Notes under the pieces: model-generated | What the model was told of the DNA's origin: nothing | Databases searched by the model: none | Seen by the model: the letters and a program-made list of their open reading frames with translations, nothing else | In this document: positions 18,400-26,393 of the stretch, piece after piece | How the letters are laid out: every line of letters begins with the position of its first letter | Numbering within the stretch: the stretch's first letter is position 1 | DNA from: Candidatus Cardinium hertigii | Lineage (GTDB): Bacteria; Bacteroidota; Bacteroidia; Cytophagales_A; Amoebophilaceae | Assembly (NCBI RefSeq): GCF_003788695.1 | Contig: NZ_RARA01000026.1 | Location: forward strand, 146,937 to 187,429 | DNA: 40,493 nucleotides | Direction of reading: 5' to 3' | Program-made: the position numbers and the translations under genes

Positions 18400-19575
18400 A
18401 TGTTCATATTTAGCACAAAAAAATACATTTCGTTAGTTTTAGTGGCATTAGCCAAAATAAGTATGCTAGTTGGTTGCACGCAGCAGACCGTTCACATGCG
18501 TATGCCTAAACCAGAAAAGCAAGGAGAAATATTAGAACAGCAAAAAGCAAGTACGTCTATCTTCATGCAAGAAGAACCTACATTTGCTGTATTGCTCTTA
18601 CATGATTTAGCGGTAGGTCCAGATCAAGCGCTTGCAGAAAAGATTTCTTATAAATTCGGAAGAGAAATGTTCATTATTCAGCCCAATCATAATTCCTCGA
18701 TACAATCTTTACCTACGCGTTCCATAACGAATCAAGCGAGTGATGTATTTAATTATATTAAAGTTGAAATGAAGAAATTTTATAAAAACCCTGAAACTTT
18801 TCCATTGGCGATCATAGGCCATGGAGCAGGAGGTGTGCTGGCTTTTGAATTAGCGAAAAATTATAAAAATGAGCTTAATATTTGTGCGTTAGTTCCTGTA
18901 GGAGCTCCTTTAAATGGATACCCCTTGTTAAACAATGTAGATAAGGGATCTGAATTCATATCTGAGGCAAGCGATGGAATAAAATTGCTTGAAGGTGATT
19001 CTGCATTTTCTACGCAACTAAGTATTAGGGGTAGGAGTTGGGGTTATTCTCTGTTAAAAATTATCCCTGGGTTCGCCAGTGGAGGGACTGATTTACTTCC
19101 TGGTAGTGAATCTATTAAAAAGGTGTCTAGTTTCCTACGAGCAGGAGCTAATGGTATTCCTTGTTTACTTATTGCTGGTTATCAGAATGATTTTAAAAAA
19201 TTATTCAGCGAAAAAAATTTTAATGATACACATGATCAGACGATAAAAAATTTAGAGAAGGCTTATACAAAGTTGGTTACCGGGAAGGAGGAGGAATTAC
19301 ATGATAATATGGTTCCCTTACGTAACCAATTGTGCAGAGGGAATAGTTTTCATGACCTTACTGAAACCGAGTTATTTAAAGATAAAGTTTATATGAAGAT
19401 GCCTGAGCAGAATAATATAGAGGGATATATTTATAAAGACCTTATTCATTTTAAACAAATTATACCAATAAGTCCTGGGTTATATGAATGTAGTGGTGGT
19501 AAGGTAAAAATATTGAGTGATTGTGAACCAGCTTTAGATGATTTAGTAAAATTTATTAGGGAACATATTAGATAG
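18400..19575 (+). CDS. Lipoprotein with alpha/beta-hydrolase fold, nucleophile Ser replaced
   Basis: The N-terminus is a lipoprotein signal with lipobox LVGC at Cys26. The body reads as an alpha/beta hydrolase of the lipase/esterase type: a first strand FAVLLLHDLAVGP (62-74), a helix/strand pair, then the elbow strand LAIIGHGAGGVLAFELA (136-152) and the PVGAPLNGYPLL segment that in lipases reads TPHxG. In active lipases the elbow is GHSxGG; here residue 142 is Gly instead of Ser (GHGAGG), and the usual HG of the oxyanion strand is HD. The protein may therefore be inactive, or bind rather than cut a lipid. The codons read cleanly with no frameshift. Length is 391 residues. Its exact family and role are unknown. 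Confidence 0.75.
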   Translation: MFIFSTKKYISLVLVALAKISMLVGCTQQTVHMRMPKPEKQGEILEQQKASTSIFMQEEPTFAVLLLHDLAVGPDQALAEKISYKFGREMFIIQPNHNSSIQSLPTRSITNQASDVFNYIKVEMKKFYKNPETFPLAIIGHGAGGVLAFELAKNYKNELNICALVPVGAPLNGYPLLNNVDKGSEFISEASDGIKLLEGDSAFSTQLSIRGRSWGYSLLKIIPGFASGGTDLLPGSESIKKVSSFLRAGANGIPCLLIAGYQNDFKKLFSEKNFNDTHDQTIKNLEKAYTKLVTGKEEELHDNMVPLRNQLCRGNSFHDLTETELFKDKVYMKMPEQNNIEGYIYKDLIHFKQIIPISPGLYECSGGKVKILSDCEPALDDLVKFIREHIR

Positions 19576-19649
19576 TATTCTCTTCAAAACACCTATCGTT
19601 ACTGCCATCAATAATGTAAGGTTTGGCCGCATTATACTTTCGCCGATTT

Positions 19650-19672
19650 AAGCCACTCCACTGAACGGATAC
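19650..19672 (-). repeat. Short interspersed repeat (GTATCCGTTCA family)
   Basis: On the minus strand this reads GTATCCGTTCAGTGGAGTGG followed by CT. Related copies are at 19970-20004, 20145-20167 and 40125-40159. No coding role is visible here. Confidence 0.8.
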
Positions 19673-19675
19673 AAA

Positions 19676-19694
19676 CCTTAAGTTGACGCCATTG
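19676..19694 (-). repeat. Solo terminal repeat of the 101-bp element
   Basis: This is a perfect copy of the 19-bp terminal inverted repeat CAATGGCGTCAACTTAAGG, found without its partner or the element interior. It is probably the remnant of a deleted copy. The bases after it (TCCGTTCACTTGCGTGG) resemble those at 40070-40086. Confidence 0.8.
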
Positions 19695-19733
19695 TCCGTT
19701 CACTTGCGTGGCAGCCATATTTTATAGATTAAA

Positions 19734-19923
19734 GCTACTTTTTTTGCTTGATCAAAAAAAGTAGCCAAAAAAAATCAAGCGCTGGTGAACAAAGCTATTG
19801 AAAATTTCAGCCTGAAAGCTGAAAATCAAAACTCGCCCAGGCTTGCAGCCTTGGGCTCAAACAGGTTGATTTTCTACCAGCTTTCAAACTAAAATTTTCT
19901 AATCACAGCTTTGTTCAAGGCGC
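19734..19923 (-). repeat. Structured palindromic element, copy B
   Basis: This is the second copy of the palindrome at 9592-9780, in the opposite orientation. The main stem pairs 19878-19899 with 19800-19821 (22 pairs, three of them U-G on the minus-strand RNA), the 4-nt bulge is GTAG (19877-19874), and 19866-19873 pairs with 19822-19829. The apical stem is GCCC(A)AGGCT with AGCCTGGGC. Unpaired parts (TGTTT before the apical stem, GAGTTTTG after it) are the same in both copies, whereas stem bases differ in pairs. The GCTACTTTTTT hairpin end (19734-19764) is kept as well. Confidence 0.75.
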
Positions 19924-19969
19924 GTTTTTTATAATCTTACATTATTGTACTATTTCTAATTGGTACGAG

Positions 19970-20004
19970 CACGGATACGCATAGGCCACATCACTGAACG
20001 GATA
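19970..20004 (-). repeat. Short interspersed repeat, 35-bp form
   Basis: On the minus strand it begins GTATCCGTTCAGTGATGTGG and ends GCGTATCCGT, so the GTATCCGT motif is found at both ends. It matches 40125-40159 almost base for base, in opposite orientation relative to the window. Confidence 0.8.
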
Positions 20005-20016
20005 CGTTACGTGCAT

Positions 20017-20117
20017 GTGAACGGTCAATGGCGTCAACTTAAGGCAATTCATGATTAGCCTACCCTCCTATTCTACTTGGTTATCAATAACAGCTAAACC
20101 TTAAGTTGACGCCATTG
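20017..20117. mobile_element. 101-bp MITE-like element, copy 1
   Basis: The 101 bp are identical to 32441-32541. Inside, 19-bp inverted repeats CAATGGCGTCAACTTAAGG bound the 92-bp core (20026-20044 and the complement at 20099-20117). The interior has no ORF. GTGAACGG flanks it on the left, and GTGAACGGATAC on the right. The perfect identity of two copies 12 kb apart suggests recent movement or gene conversion. No transposase with such ends is in the window. Confidence 0.8.
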
Positions 20118-20142
20118 TGTGAACGGATACGATTATAGAGGC

Positions 20143-23115
20143 TTAGGCCACTCCACTGAACGGATACTTTAGAAAGACCTGCTCCTGACGTACGCCTACA
20201 TTACCCTTATCTTTCTGTTTAGATTCAACGTCTTTCTTGTTTTGTTTAGCTGCTGGATTAGCAACTGTTTCGTTTAATTTTCTTTTTTTTCCTTTTTTTC
20301 CTTTTTTTACTTTTGGTATTGGTTCCGTAACAGAACTATTTAAACCACTGTTATCTATAGTTATAGCTGTTACTACTCTATCTGCATCGGTTAATACGTT
20401 ATCATGCACTTCAAAGATATTATCACTGGTTTGTATTAATTTTTTATACACATCCCGATAATTATACTTCAGAAATTTTATAAAAGGTAAAGCCAATGGC
20501 TTTTTGTTTAAGTCCATATATTGGCTATAGATGGGCGCATCATGGGTAGCAAGATCGCAATAATTGCTTTTATTTTCTTCCCAGTAGTCGCGACCATAAT
20601 CAAATAATAATTGTGCGTCTTTTTCAATAAGTTTATCCGTATAAAAAACAATAAAAGGAACACCATTATTGTAACGCACTTGGGATACGGATACATTGGC
20701 TAGACGTGTCTCCTGATTAAGGAGGCCATGTGTAGTGGACGCATTAATCTTAAGCAAAGCATTACCTCTACAGTAACCACTTAAACACAACACATCAGAA
20801 CCTAAGTCAATATTAAAGGCATAGGAATCTAGCTTATTAAAACCACCACACCGCTGCTTTTGAAGACATTCTATTTCGGACTGCAAATCTAGGCTTATTT
20901 TTCTTTCATCTTCATCTAAGGATAATAATATGCCTGTATAGATACCCAATATAGTATTGGGCAGAATGGGTTTCGTTGCAAAAACACCCTCTTGCCCTAC
21001 TAACGCCTCAGGCCCACTGTCTAGCTTCGTTATACCACGTACTTTTAACAAATCTGATCTATAGTACTTTTTATCTTTTTTATATACATTCTCATAGAAT
21101 TCTTTAAATTCTTTTTGATAATGATAAGGGGAGAGTTTATAGGTTGGTGTTTCATTATTGCTATCCCAATAGTACAATTTCCCCTTTGTAAGGGTAGCGG
21201 GCTGGGCTAAAAACTTTTCTATAATAGCCTTGGCTTGTTGGCCCATCAGCAACTCATCTTTCTCAACAGTGGCTTCTATACCTTGCTGGGCTTTATCATA
21301 AAGCGCGAAGGCATTTTGTAAATTTGCTTGAAGTGTAGGATCTGTTAATAGCTTATATACATTATTAAATCTTTCTTCTATTTGAGTAGCTGCCCCAGAT
21401 AAGAGCGTAATAAGCTGCACTAGATGTATATCTTTTTTTTCTAAATTTGTTAGGTTATTTGTTTTAACATAACGATTGCCTTCCAAAGTAAAGAATAATT
21501 TAAACAATGTGCCAAAAGCCTTAGCAGCACTGCGGCCTGAACTACTTAATATATTGGAAATATTTATTATCCTTACGCCATTTTCCTTAAAAGCCTTTAG
21601 TTCAGCAGTAGGCACATATGCTCCATCTTTCCACTCAAATAACTTTGCAAACAACTCCTCAAAAGCCTTAGCAGCACTGCTGCCTGAACCACTTAATATA
21701 TTGGAAATATTTGCTAGCTTTACGCCATTTTCCTTAAAAACCTTTAGTTCAGCAGTAGGCACATATGCTCCATCTTTCCACTCAAATAACTTTGCAAACA
21801 ACTCCTCAAAAGCTTTAGTAGCACTGCGGCCTGAACCACTTAATATACTGGAAATATTTGCTAGCTTTATTCCATGGTCATTAAAGGCCTTTAGCCGCTT
21901 ACCAGGCGCATATGCCCCATTTTTTTCTCTATTTTCTTTCTCAAATAATGCATTAAATAACTCCTTAAAAGCTTTAGCAGCACTGTTTCCTGCACCACCT
22001 AATATACTGGAAATATTTGCTAGCTTTACACCATGGTCATTAAAGGCCTTTAGCCGCTTACCAGGTACATATGCCCCATTTTTTTCTCTATTTTCTTTCT
22101 CAAATAGTGTATCAAACAACTCCTCAAAAGCCTTAGCAGCGCTATTTCCTGCACTATGTAATATACTGGAAACATTTGCTAGCTTTACACCATGGTCATT
22201 AAAGGCCTTTAGCCGCTTACTAGGCACATATGCTCCATTTTCTTCTCCATTTTCTTTCTCAAATAGTGCCTCAAATAAGTCCTCAAAAGCCTTAGCGGCA
22301 CTTTTGCCTGAACCATTCAATATACTGGAGATACACTCAAACGCCACATTATTATCCAAAAAAACTTTCAATTTTGCTGATAAAATATAATCACCTACTG
22401 CATCTTCTTCAAAAAATAGATCAAATAATGCTTTAAATTGATCAACACTCTGCGCACCTGAATTAGCTAATATACTAGAAATATTTCTTGAGGCTATAGC
22501 ATGTTGGTTTTTTCTCAATGCCTCTAATTTGCTTGTTTTAACAAATGTAATACTACTTGTTTCATTTACGCTATTTGATTCATTCCGCTGGATTGTATAC
22601 AACTCTTTAGCCAATGCTAGTAGATTAGTAGCTGCTTGTTTACCAGACCTGTATAATGTGCTCTGAAAAAAAGTACGCAAAGGGGATTTTTTATCTTTAA
22701 ATAAATAGGCTAGAACGGCTATACCATCTTGGTTTTCCCTTATAGTTTTTATAAAATTATTGTGGAGTTTTGTTTTAGAGTTAGCGTTAGCCCCCCTAGA
22801 ATTACATAGCATCGTTATAAAATGGATACCAACATAATCTGGATCTGTTGAAGGGGGACACGTGGGCTTACCTCTCATTTCTTCCATACGCTTAAAAATA
22901 GTATGTACATATTCTATATGCTGTTCATTAATAGAATATTCACTCGTTTCTAAATTGGAAGTTGTTGCTTTATTCTGTAACGACTTTTGATTACTTTCAG
23001 CTGGTGTATTTTTCTTTTTTTCCTGAGCTTGTGCAGTTGATTGTCCAGCATGCCATATAAACGCAATAAAAAAGTATTGTAGCTTAAGGTATCTAAAAAA
23101 AGTATAACGCGACAT
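20143..23115 (-). CDS. Secreted repeat + SET-domain protein, candidate nuclear effector
   Basis: This 990-residue protein has four parts. Residues 1-31 are a Sec signal peptide (hydrophobic YFFIAFIWHA, cleavage near AQA). Residues about 95-590 hold about ten short helical repeats; the seven clearest start with I-S-S-I-L or similar at 212, 262, 315, 368, 421, 470 and 519, with spacing of 49-53 residues. Residues about 693-845 form a SET domain: GVFATKPI (710-717), ILGIYTG (722-728), GNALLKINAS (784-793, equivalent to GNxxRFINHS) and QLLFDYG (835-841, equivalent to ELTFDYG). The usual His of NHS is Ala. The tail has a lysine cluster KVKKGKKGKKRKLN (935-948), like a nuclear localisation signal. 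The last seven codons and the stop lie in a dispersed DNA repeat. SET domains methylate lysines, often in histones, so a host chromatin target is an inference. Confidence 0.85.
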   Translation of the reverse strand: MSRYTFFRYLKLQYFFIAFIWHAGQSTAQAQEKKKNTPAESNQKSLQNKATTSNLETSEYSINEQHIEYVHTIFKRMEEMRGKPTCPPSTDPDYVGIHFITMLCNSRGANANSKTKLHNNFIKTIRENQDGIAVLAYLFKDKKSPLRTFFQSTLYRSGKQAATNLLALAKELYTIQRNESNSVNETSSITFVKTSKLEALRKNQHAIASRNISSILANSGAQSVDQFKALFDLFFEEDAVGDYILSAKLKVFLDNNVAFECISSILNGSGKSAAKAFEDLFEALFEKENGEENGAYVPSKRLKAFNDHGVKLANVSSILHSAGNSAAKAFEELFDTLFEKENREKNGAYVPGKRLKAFNDHGVKLANISSILGGAGNSAAKAFKELFNALFEKENREKNGAYAPGKRLKAFNDHGIKLANISSILSGSGRSATKAFEELFAKLFEWKDGAYVPTAELKVFKENGVKLANISNILSGSGSSAAKAFEELFAKLFEWKDGAYVPTAELKAFKENGVRIINISNILSSSGRSAAKAFGTLFKLFFTLEGNRYVKTNNLTNLEKKDIHLVQLITLLSGAATQIEERFNNVYKLLTDPTLQANLQNAFALYDKAQQGIEATVEKDELLMGQQAKAIIEKFLAQPATLTKGKLYYWDSNNETPTYKLSPYHYQKEFKEFYENVYKKDKKYYRSDLLKVRGITKLDSGPEALVGQEGVFATKPILPNTILGIYTGILLSLDEDERKISLDLQSEIECLQKQRCGGFNKLDSYAFNIDLGSDVLCLSGYCRGNALLKINASTTHGLLNQETRLANVSVSQVRYNNGVPFIVFYTDKLIEKDAQLLFDYGRDYWEENKSNYCDLATHDAPIYSQYMDLNKKPLALPFIKFLKYNYRDVYKKLIQTSDNIFEVHDNVLTDADRVVTAITIDNSGLNSSVTEPIPKVKKGKKGKKRKLNETVANPAAKQNKKDVESKQKDKGNVGVRQEQVFLKYPFSGVA
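20145..20167 (-). repeat. Short interspersed repeat forming the end of the SET gene
   Basis: On the minus strand it begins GTATCCGTTCAGTGGAGTGG and is read in frame as Y-P-F-S-G-V-A, followed by the TAA stop at 20145-20143. The coding sequence therefore ends inside a repeat that occurs elsewhere outside genes. Confidence 0.85.
21346..22482 (-). repeat. Tandem coding repeats, units of about 147 and 159 bp
   Basis: The units encode the helical repeats of the SET protein (residues 212-590). Three consecutive units of 159 bp (53 residues) carry EKENREKNGAY-type linkers, and those nearer the C-terminus are 147 bp (49 residues) with EWKDGAYVPTAELK. The two units at residues 421-518 are almost identical, which points to recent duplication. 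The core consensus is IS(S/N)ILSGSGxSAAKAFEELF. Units at both ends are degenerate. Confidence 0.9.
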
Positions 23116-23307
23116 AATAAAATGAATATGTATAAATTAACGTGAATGTGGGGTTAACAGCCACCTGACCATATATACAATCTGGATTAATAAAATAAAA
23201 CATCTCCTATTGCTTACAAGCTTACCACTCACGTTAAGGGGTTCCAGTTTATACAAAAAAAAATTATAATTGCAAAAATTATGACTTGAAAAAAAATACA
23301 GTATCCA

Positions 23308-26184
23308 TTATTTTAATTTCAGAAATTCTCTTTTTCTCGGTAGCTTCAATTTTTTTAAAATATTTGCTTTTGCACCTAAAGAAAATTCATATTTACGCTT
23401 CTCTTTTAATGGATAACATTTATAACTAAGTAGCCAACAATGTAAATCTCGTGCAATTGTAAATTTTGTATCATCTTCTTTCAGCTTACGCGTATCAAAA
23501 TCATAAGAGGTATCTAGACTAAATTTCCATTTTTTTAATAATGTAAATTCCACCTCTAAGTTTACGTAATTGTGACGATATCTAACATCTCCTTCTCTAT
23601 ATTTGTCTTTTGTATATGCATTTTCATCTATTTCATCTTTTTCATATAATCTTTTTCTTGTAATATCCATACCAAAGTCGCAACCAAAGGACCAGCTATT
23701 GTCGAAATCTGTCTTTTTGTCCTTTTCATCAATTTTATCCAATTCACTATCATCACTTAATAATGCTTTTTTTTTATGCTTCTCCTCTGTTGTGGATTGT
23801 AATTTCATATTTATTTTGAGCTTTCTTTTTATCAATTTTCCTAAATATCCACCATGGTTCCATGCAAAATCAAAATCAAACGATTCTTTTTCTGTTGTAT
23901 GCTTATCATTTTCTTTTGATGCTATGGGGTGATAGGGGTCAAATGTTGTAGTTAAACCAAATCCAGCGGTGGCTCCAACTGGGCCTATTTTAAGCATTTC
24001 TGTTTCGCTAGCAATGTATATATTAATATCATCTAAAGGACGTTTTTTTTCCTCAAAATCGTATTTTGTAGAAAAATCTATATTTTTTATCAAAACAATT
24101 TTACGACTAGCCTTTTGCTTTTTTTTTGTATTCGAATCTATTTCCTTTTTTACCTTTAAATGAACCTTATTTTCTAGCTTAAACGCTAAAACAGATTGAG
24201 CGCGTGTCATTAAACTATGCGCTGGTTTAAAATTTTCAAACTTATATTCTGCTTTTTTTTCCCCTTTATCGTTTATTGTTTCTTCGAAATAATGATATTT
24301 TTCTTTAGAGAAATCCGGGGTATAGGTAAAAGTCATCGTTGGCGTGGTTGTAATCCGAAGTCCTTGCATGAATTGTTCTTTGCTAAAGTATTGGAAGTGG
24401 TATAGGGTTGTATGCAATGATCCGCCAAAATTATAACTCCAGACACGATTGAATCCTGATATCTGCATAGGTTCTGACTCTTTTCTCTTAAAAACCCTTT
24501 TTTTCCAGTCTAGCCTTTTCCAGTACCATGTTTCCTTATAAGTGAAGTTGGGCGTTAAGTTAAAGTATTTAAACAGCTTACCAGTTGTGTTAAGAGGTAG
24601 CGTATGATTTATACCATATTCTCTGTATTCATTCCATTTAACCTTTGTAAGCGCTTTGGAGTCTTCTTCGTTAACTTTTTCACTAAGGCGAGGTTCTTTT
24701 TTCAAATTTTGAAAATGATTTTCAAAATCAATATTGTGTTGTAATTTAATGTTATGGAACCATGCCTTGAATCCACTCTCAGATTTATCTCCTTTAAAAG
24801 GATGCCAAGTAGCACTTAATACTCCTTTTGGTAAGGTGAAATGCTTAAAATTGGAGTTATGATTGATTTTATAATCTAAGTTTGCACTTAGTGTATAAGG
24901 TAGGCCTACTAGTTTGTCTGTATAAGCTAAACTTCCAGTCGATTCACTTTCCTCTGTGCTTGATTTTTTTTTATGTTCACCTTCATCATCAAATCTTTTT
25001 TTATAGCCTTTACTATGGATACGTGCCTCTACACGTAGGCTTCTGTTGCCACGTGTTTTCGGTATGTGTTTCCAGGCCAAAGACCAATTTTTTTCTTCTC
25101 CTGAATGATTTTGTGCATAATCAATGTTTCCCTGACATAGATATTTTTTTTTGTAACGAAATTTATTCTCAAATTCTATATCTAGATTGGTATAAAGGCT
25201 AAGTAAAAAAGAATTATCTGCGTAATCGTTGAAATTTATATAATATCCAATATTACGAATGCAAAAGCCTTTTCCTCCATCCTCATCACTACTTTCCGTA
25301 ATTTCTGATGGTGGAATTATACCATGTTTACGTTTGCCTTCCAGAAATAAAACTCCAAAAAAGCAGCCTAATGGAGTGGGTACATCATCAAAGGAAAAAT
25401 AAAAAGGACCAGTAGTAATTTGTTTATCCTGAACCAGTTTACTTCGTTTAGTTCGTAGGTAAAAATGGGGACGCTCTAGTGTGCAAGTCGTAAAGTACAC
25501 ATCTTTAGCATAAAATGTTTCTTCATCCTCTTTTTTAACTTGTTCACTTTTTATAATAGCATCTTCTTGTTTGGTAAGTAATTTATAAGCCAAAGCCCGT
25601 TTTGTGTCAATGTTGTAATGAATTTCTTCCATAAAAAAAATTCTGGTTTTTTCAGCACCATCCTTACCATATTTATCTTTTTTTATATCCTTATAGGTAA
25701 AAATAGGGTTCTCTATGGGTTTATTATGCAGATCTTTTTTGCCTTTTGAATGGATCGTGTGTGCATTTACATCCAAAGCAACCGCATGCGCTTCAAGCTT
25801 CATTTTATCGTAATCAAGCACGCTAGCCCCATGTAAAGAGAGTATGTTTTTTTTTGCATCAAAAACAATTTGATCTGCCGCCTGGTATTTAACAATCGCT
25901 AATGCTTGATCCTCTTCTTTTTTAGAGCTAGGCTTTGTGAAAAGCCAGAAGGCATCTTTATTAAAAAGTCGTTTGCTAACTTTTGTATAGGCTGAGACTT
26001 GATCGCTTTTTTTTACGCAACTTTTCGGAAATATCCAGCAGTGGGTCTCAGGGGTATAGTAATAACTAACATGGCTATCAGAATGGTAGTAATAAGTATA
26101 TTCAGTCGCTTGCAATAGAATAGATATATCACTAATCATTAATAGCACCAAAGTAGCAATACGTAGAAAATAAGATCTAGTCAC
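23308..26184 (-). CDS. lptD: LPS assembly outer-membrane protein LptD (Bacteroidota type)
   Basis: LptD is the outer-membrane barrel that inserts lipopolysaccharide into the outer leaflet. This 958-residue protein has a signal peptide (1-26, ending LLQA). An OstA/LptA-like periplasmic domain follows (about 100-215; ADQIVFDAKKNILSLHGASV). Then comes the family signature YFTTCTLERPHFYLRTKRSK (230-249) and FDDVPTPLG (265-273). The rest is a barrel with many Lys/Glu-rich, alternately hydrophobic strands. The start is GTG at 26184; the signal peptide fits it. The unusually charged loops between strands may reflect surface adaptation. The lpxH-like gene at 3335 agrees with retention of some lipid A pathway. 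It lies between the SET gene and an MFS gene on the same strand, with gaps of about 200 bp. Confidence 0.85.
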   Translation of the reverse strand: MTRSYFLRIATLVLLMISDISILLQATEYTYYYHSDSHVSYYYTPETHCWIFPKSCVKKSDQVSAYTKVSKRLFNKDAFWLFTKPSSKKEEDQALAIVKYQAADQIVFDAKKNILSLHGASVLDYDKMKLEAHAVALDVNAHTIHSKGKKDLHNKPIENPIFTYKDIKKDKYGKDGAEKTRIFFMEEIHYNIDTKRALAYKLLTKQEDAIIKSEQVKKEDEETFYAKDVYFTTCTLERPHFYLRTKRSKLVQDKQITTGPFYFSFDDVPTPLGCFFGVLFLEGKRKHGIIPPSEITESSDEDGGKGFCIRNIGYYINFNDYADNSFLLSLYTNLDIEFENKFRYKKKYLCQGNIDYAQNHSGEEKNWSLAWKHIPKTRGNRSLRVEARIHSKGYKKRFDDEGEHKKKSSTEESESTGSLAYTDKLVGLPYTLSANLDYKINHNSNFKHFTLPKGVLSATWHPFKGDKSESGFKAWFHNIKLQHNIDFENHFQNLKKEPRLSEKVNEEDSKALTKVKWNEYREYGINHTLPLNTTGKLFKYFNLTPNFTYKETWYWKRLDWKKRVFKRKESEPMQISGFNRVWSYNFGGSLHTTLYHFQYFSKEQFMQGLRITTTPTMTFTYTPDFSKEKYHYFEETINDKGEKKAEYKFENFKPAHSLMTRAQSVLAFKLENKVHLKVKKEIDSNTKKKQKASRKIVLIKNIDFSTKYDFEEKKRPLDDINIYIASETEMLKIGPVGATAGFGLTTTFDPYHPIASKENDKHTTEKESFDFDFAWNHGGYLGKLIKRKLKINMKLQSTTEEKHKKKALLSDDSELDKIDEKDKKTDFDNSWSFGCDFGMDITRKRLYEKDEIDENAYTKDKYREGDVRYRHNYVNLEVEFTLLKKWKFSLDTSYDFDTRKLKEDDTKFTIARDLHCWLLSYKCYPLKEKRKYEFSLGAKANILKKLKLPRKREFLKLK

Positions 26185-26393
26185 ATAAACAAATTTTATT
26201 GCTTTATTTTCCTCTTAGAACCACTGGAATAGATCCTGTAAAAATAGTTATTATAAAATATAAAAGTATTAATATAACTGTTTTGTATAGGGCAATTGCC
26301 TACAACCTGGTTGTGCTTATAATAAAGCTAAATACAAAAAACTCTAAAAAACAAGCTAAAATAAATACGTTTATAGCGCTTAGCAGTTTACAC

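Larger units (their letters stand above)
19576..20142. other. Repeat-rich island between convergent genes
   Basis: This 567-bp stretch holds no gene. It contains, in order: a short GTATCCGTTCA-family repeat (19650-19672), a solo 19-bp end of the MITE-like element (19676-19694), copy B of the structured palindrome (19734-19923), another short repeat (19970-20004), one full copy of the 101-bp element (20017-20117), and the beginning of the repeat copy that runs into the end of the SET gene. It looks like a preferred landing site between two gene ends. Confidence 0.7.

Noticed and set aside
19734..19923. Structured element read as a simple rho-independent terminator
   Set aside because: The stem is far longer than a terminator, is followed by another hairpin, and covaries between copies along its whole length.
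21476..22390. Plus-strand ORF of 304 codons opposite the repeats of the SET gene
   Set aside because: It is the antisense shadow of the tandem coding repeats; its own repeated pattern only mirrors them, and the opposite strand has the recognisable protein.
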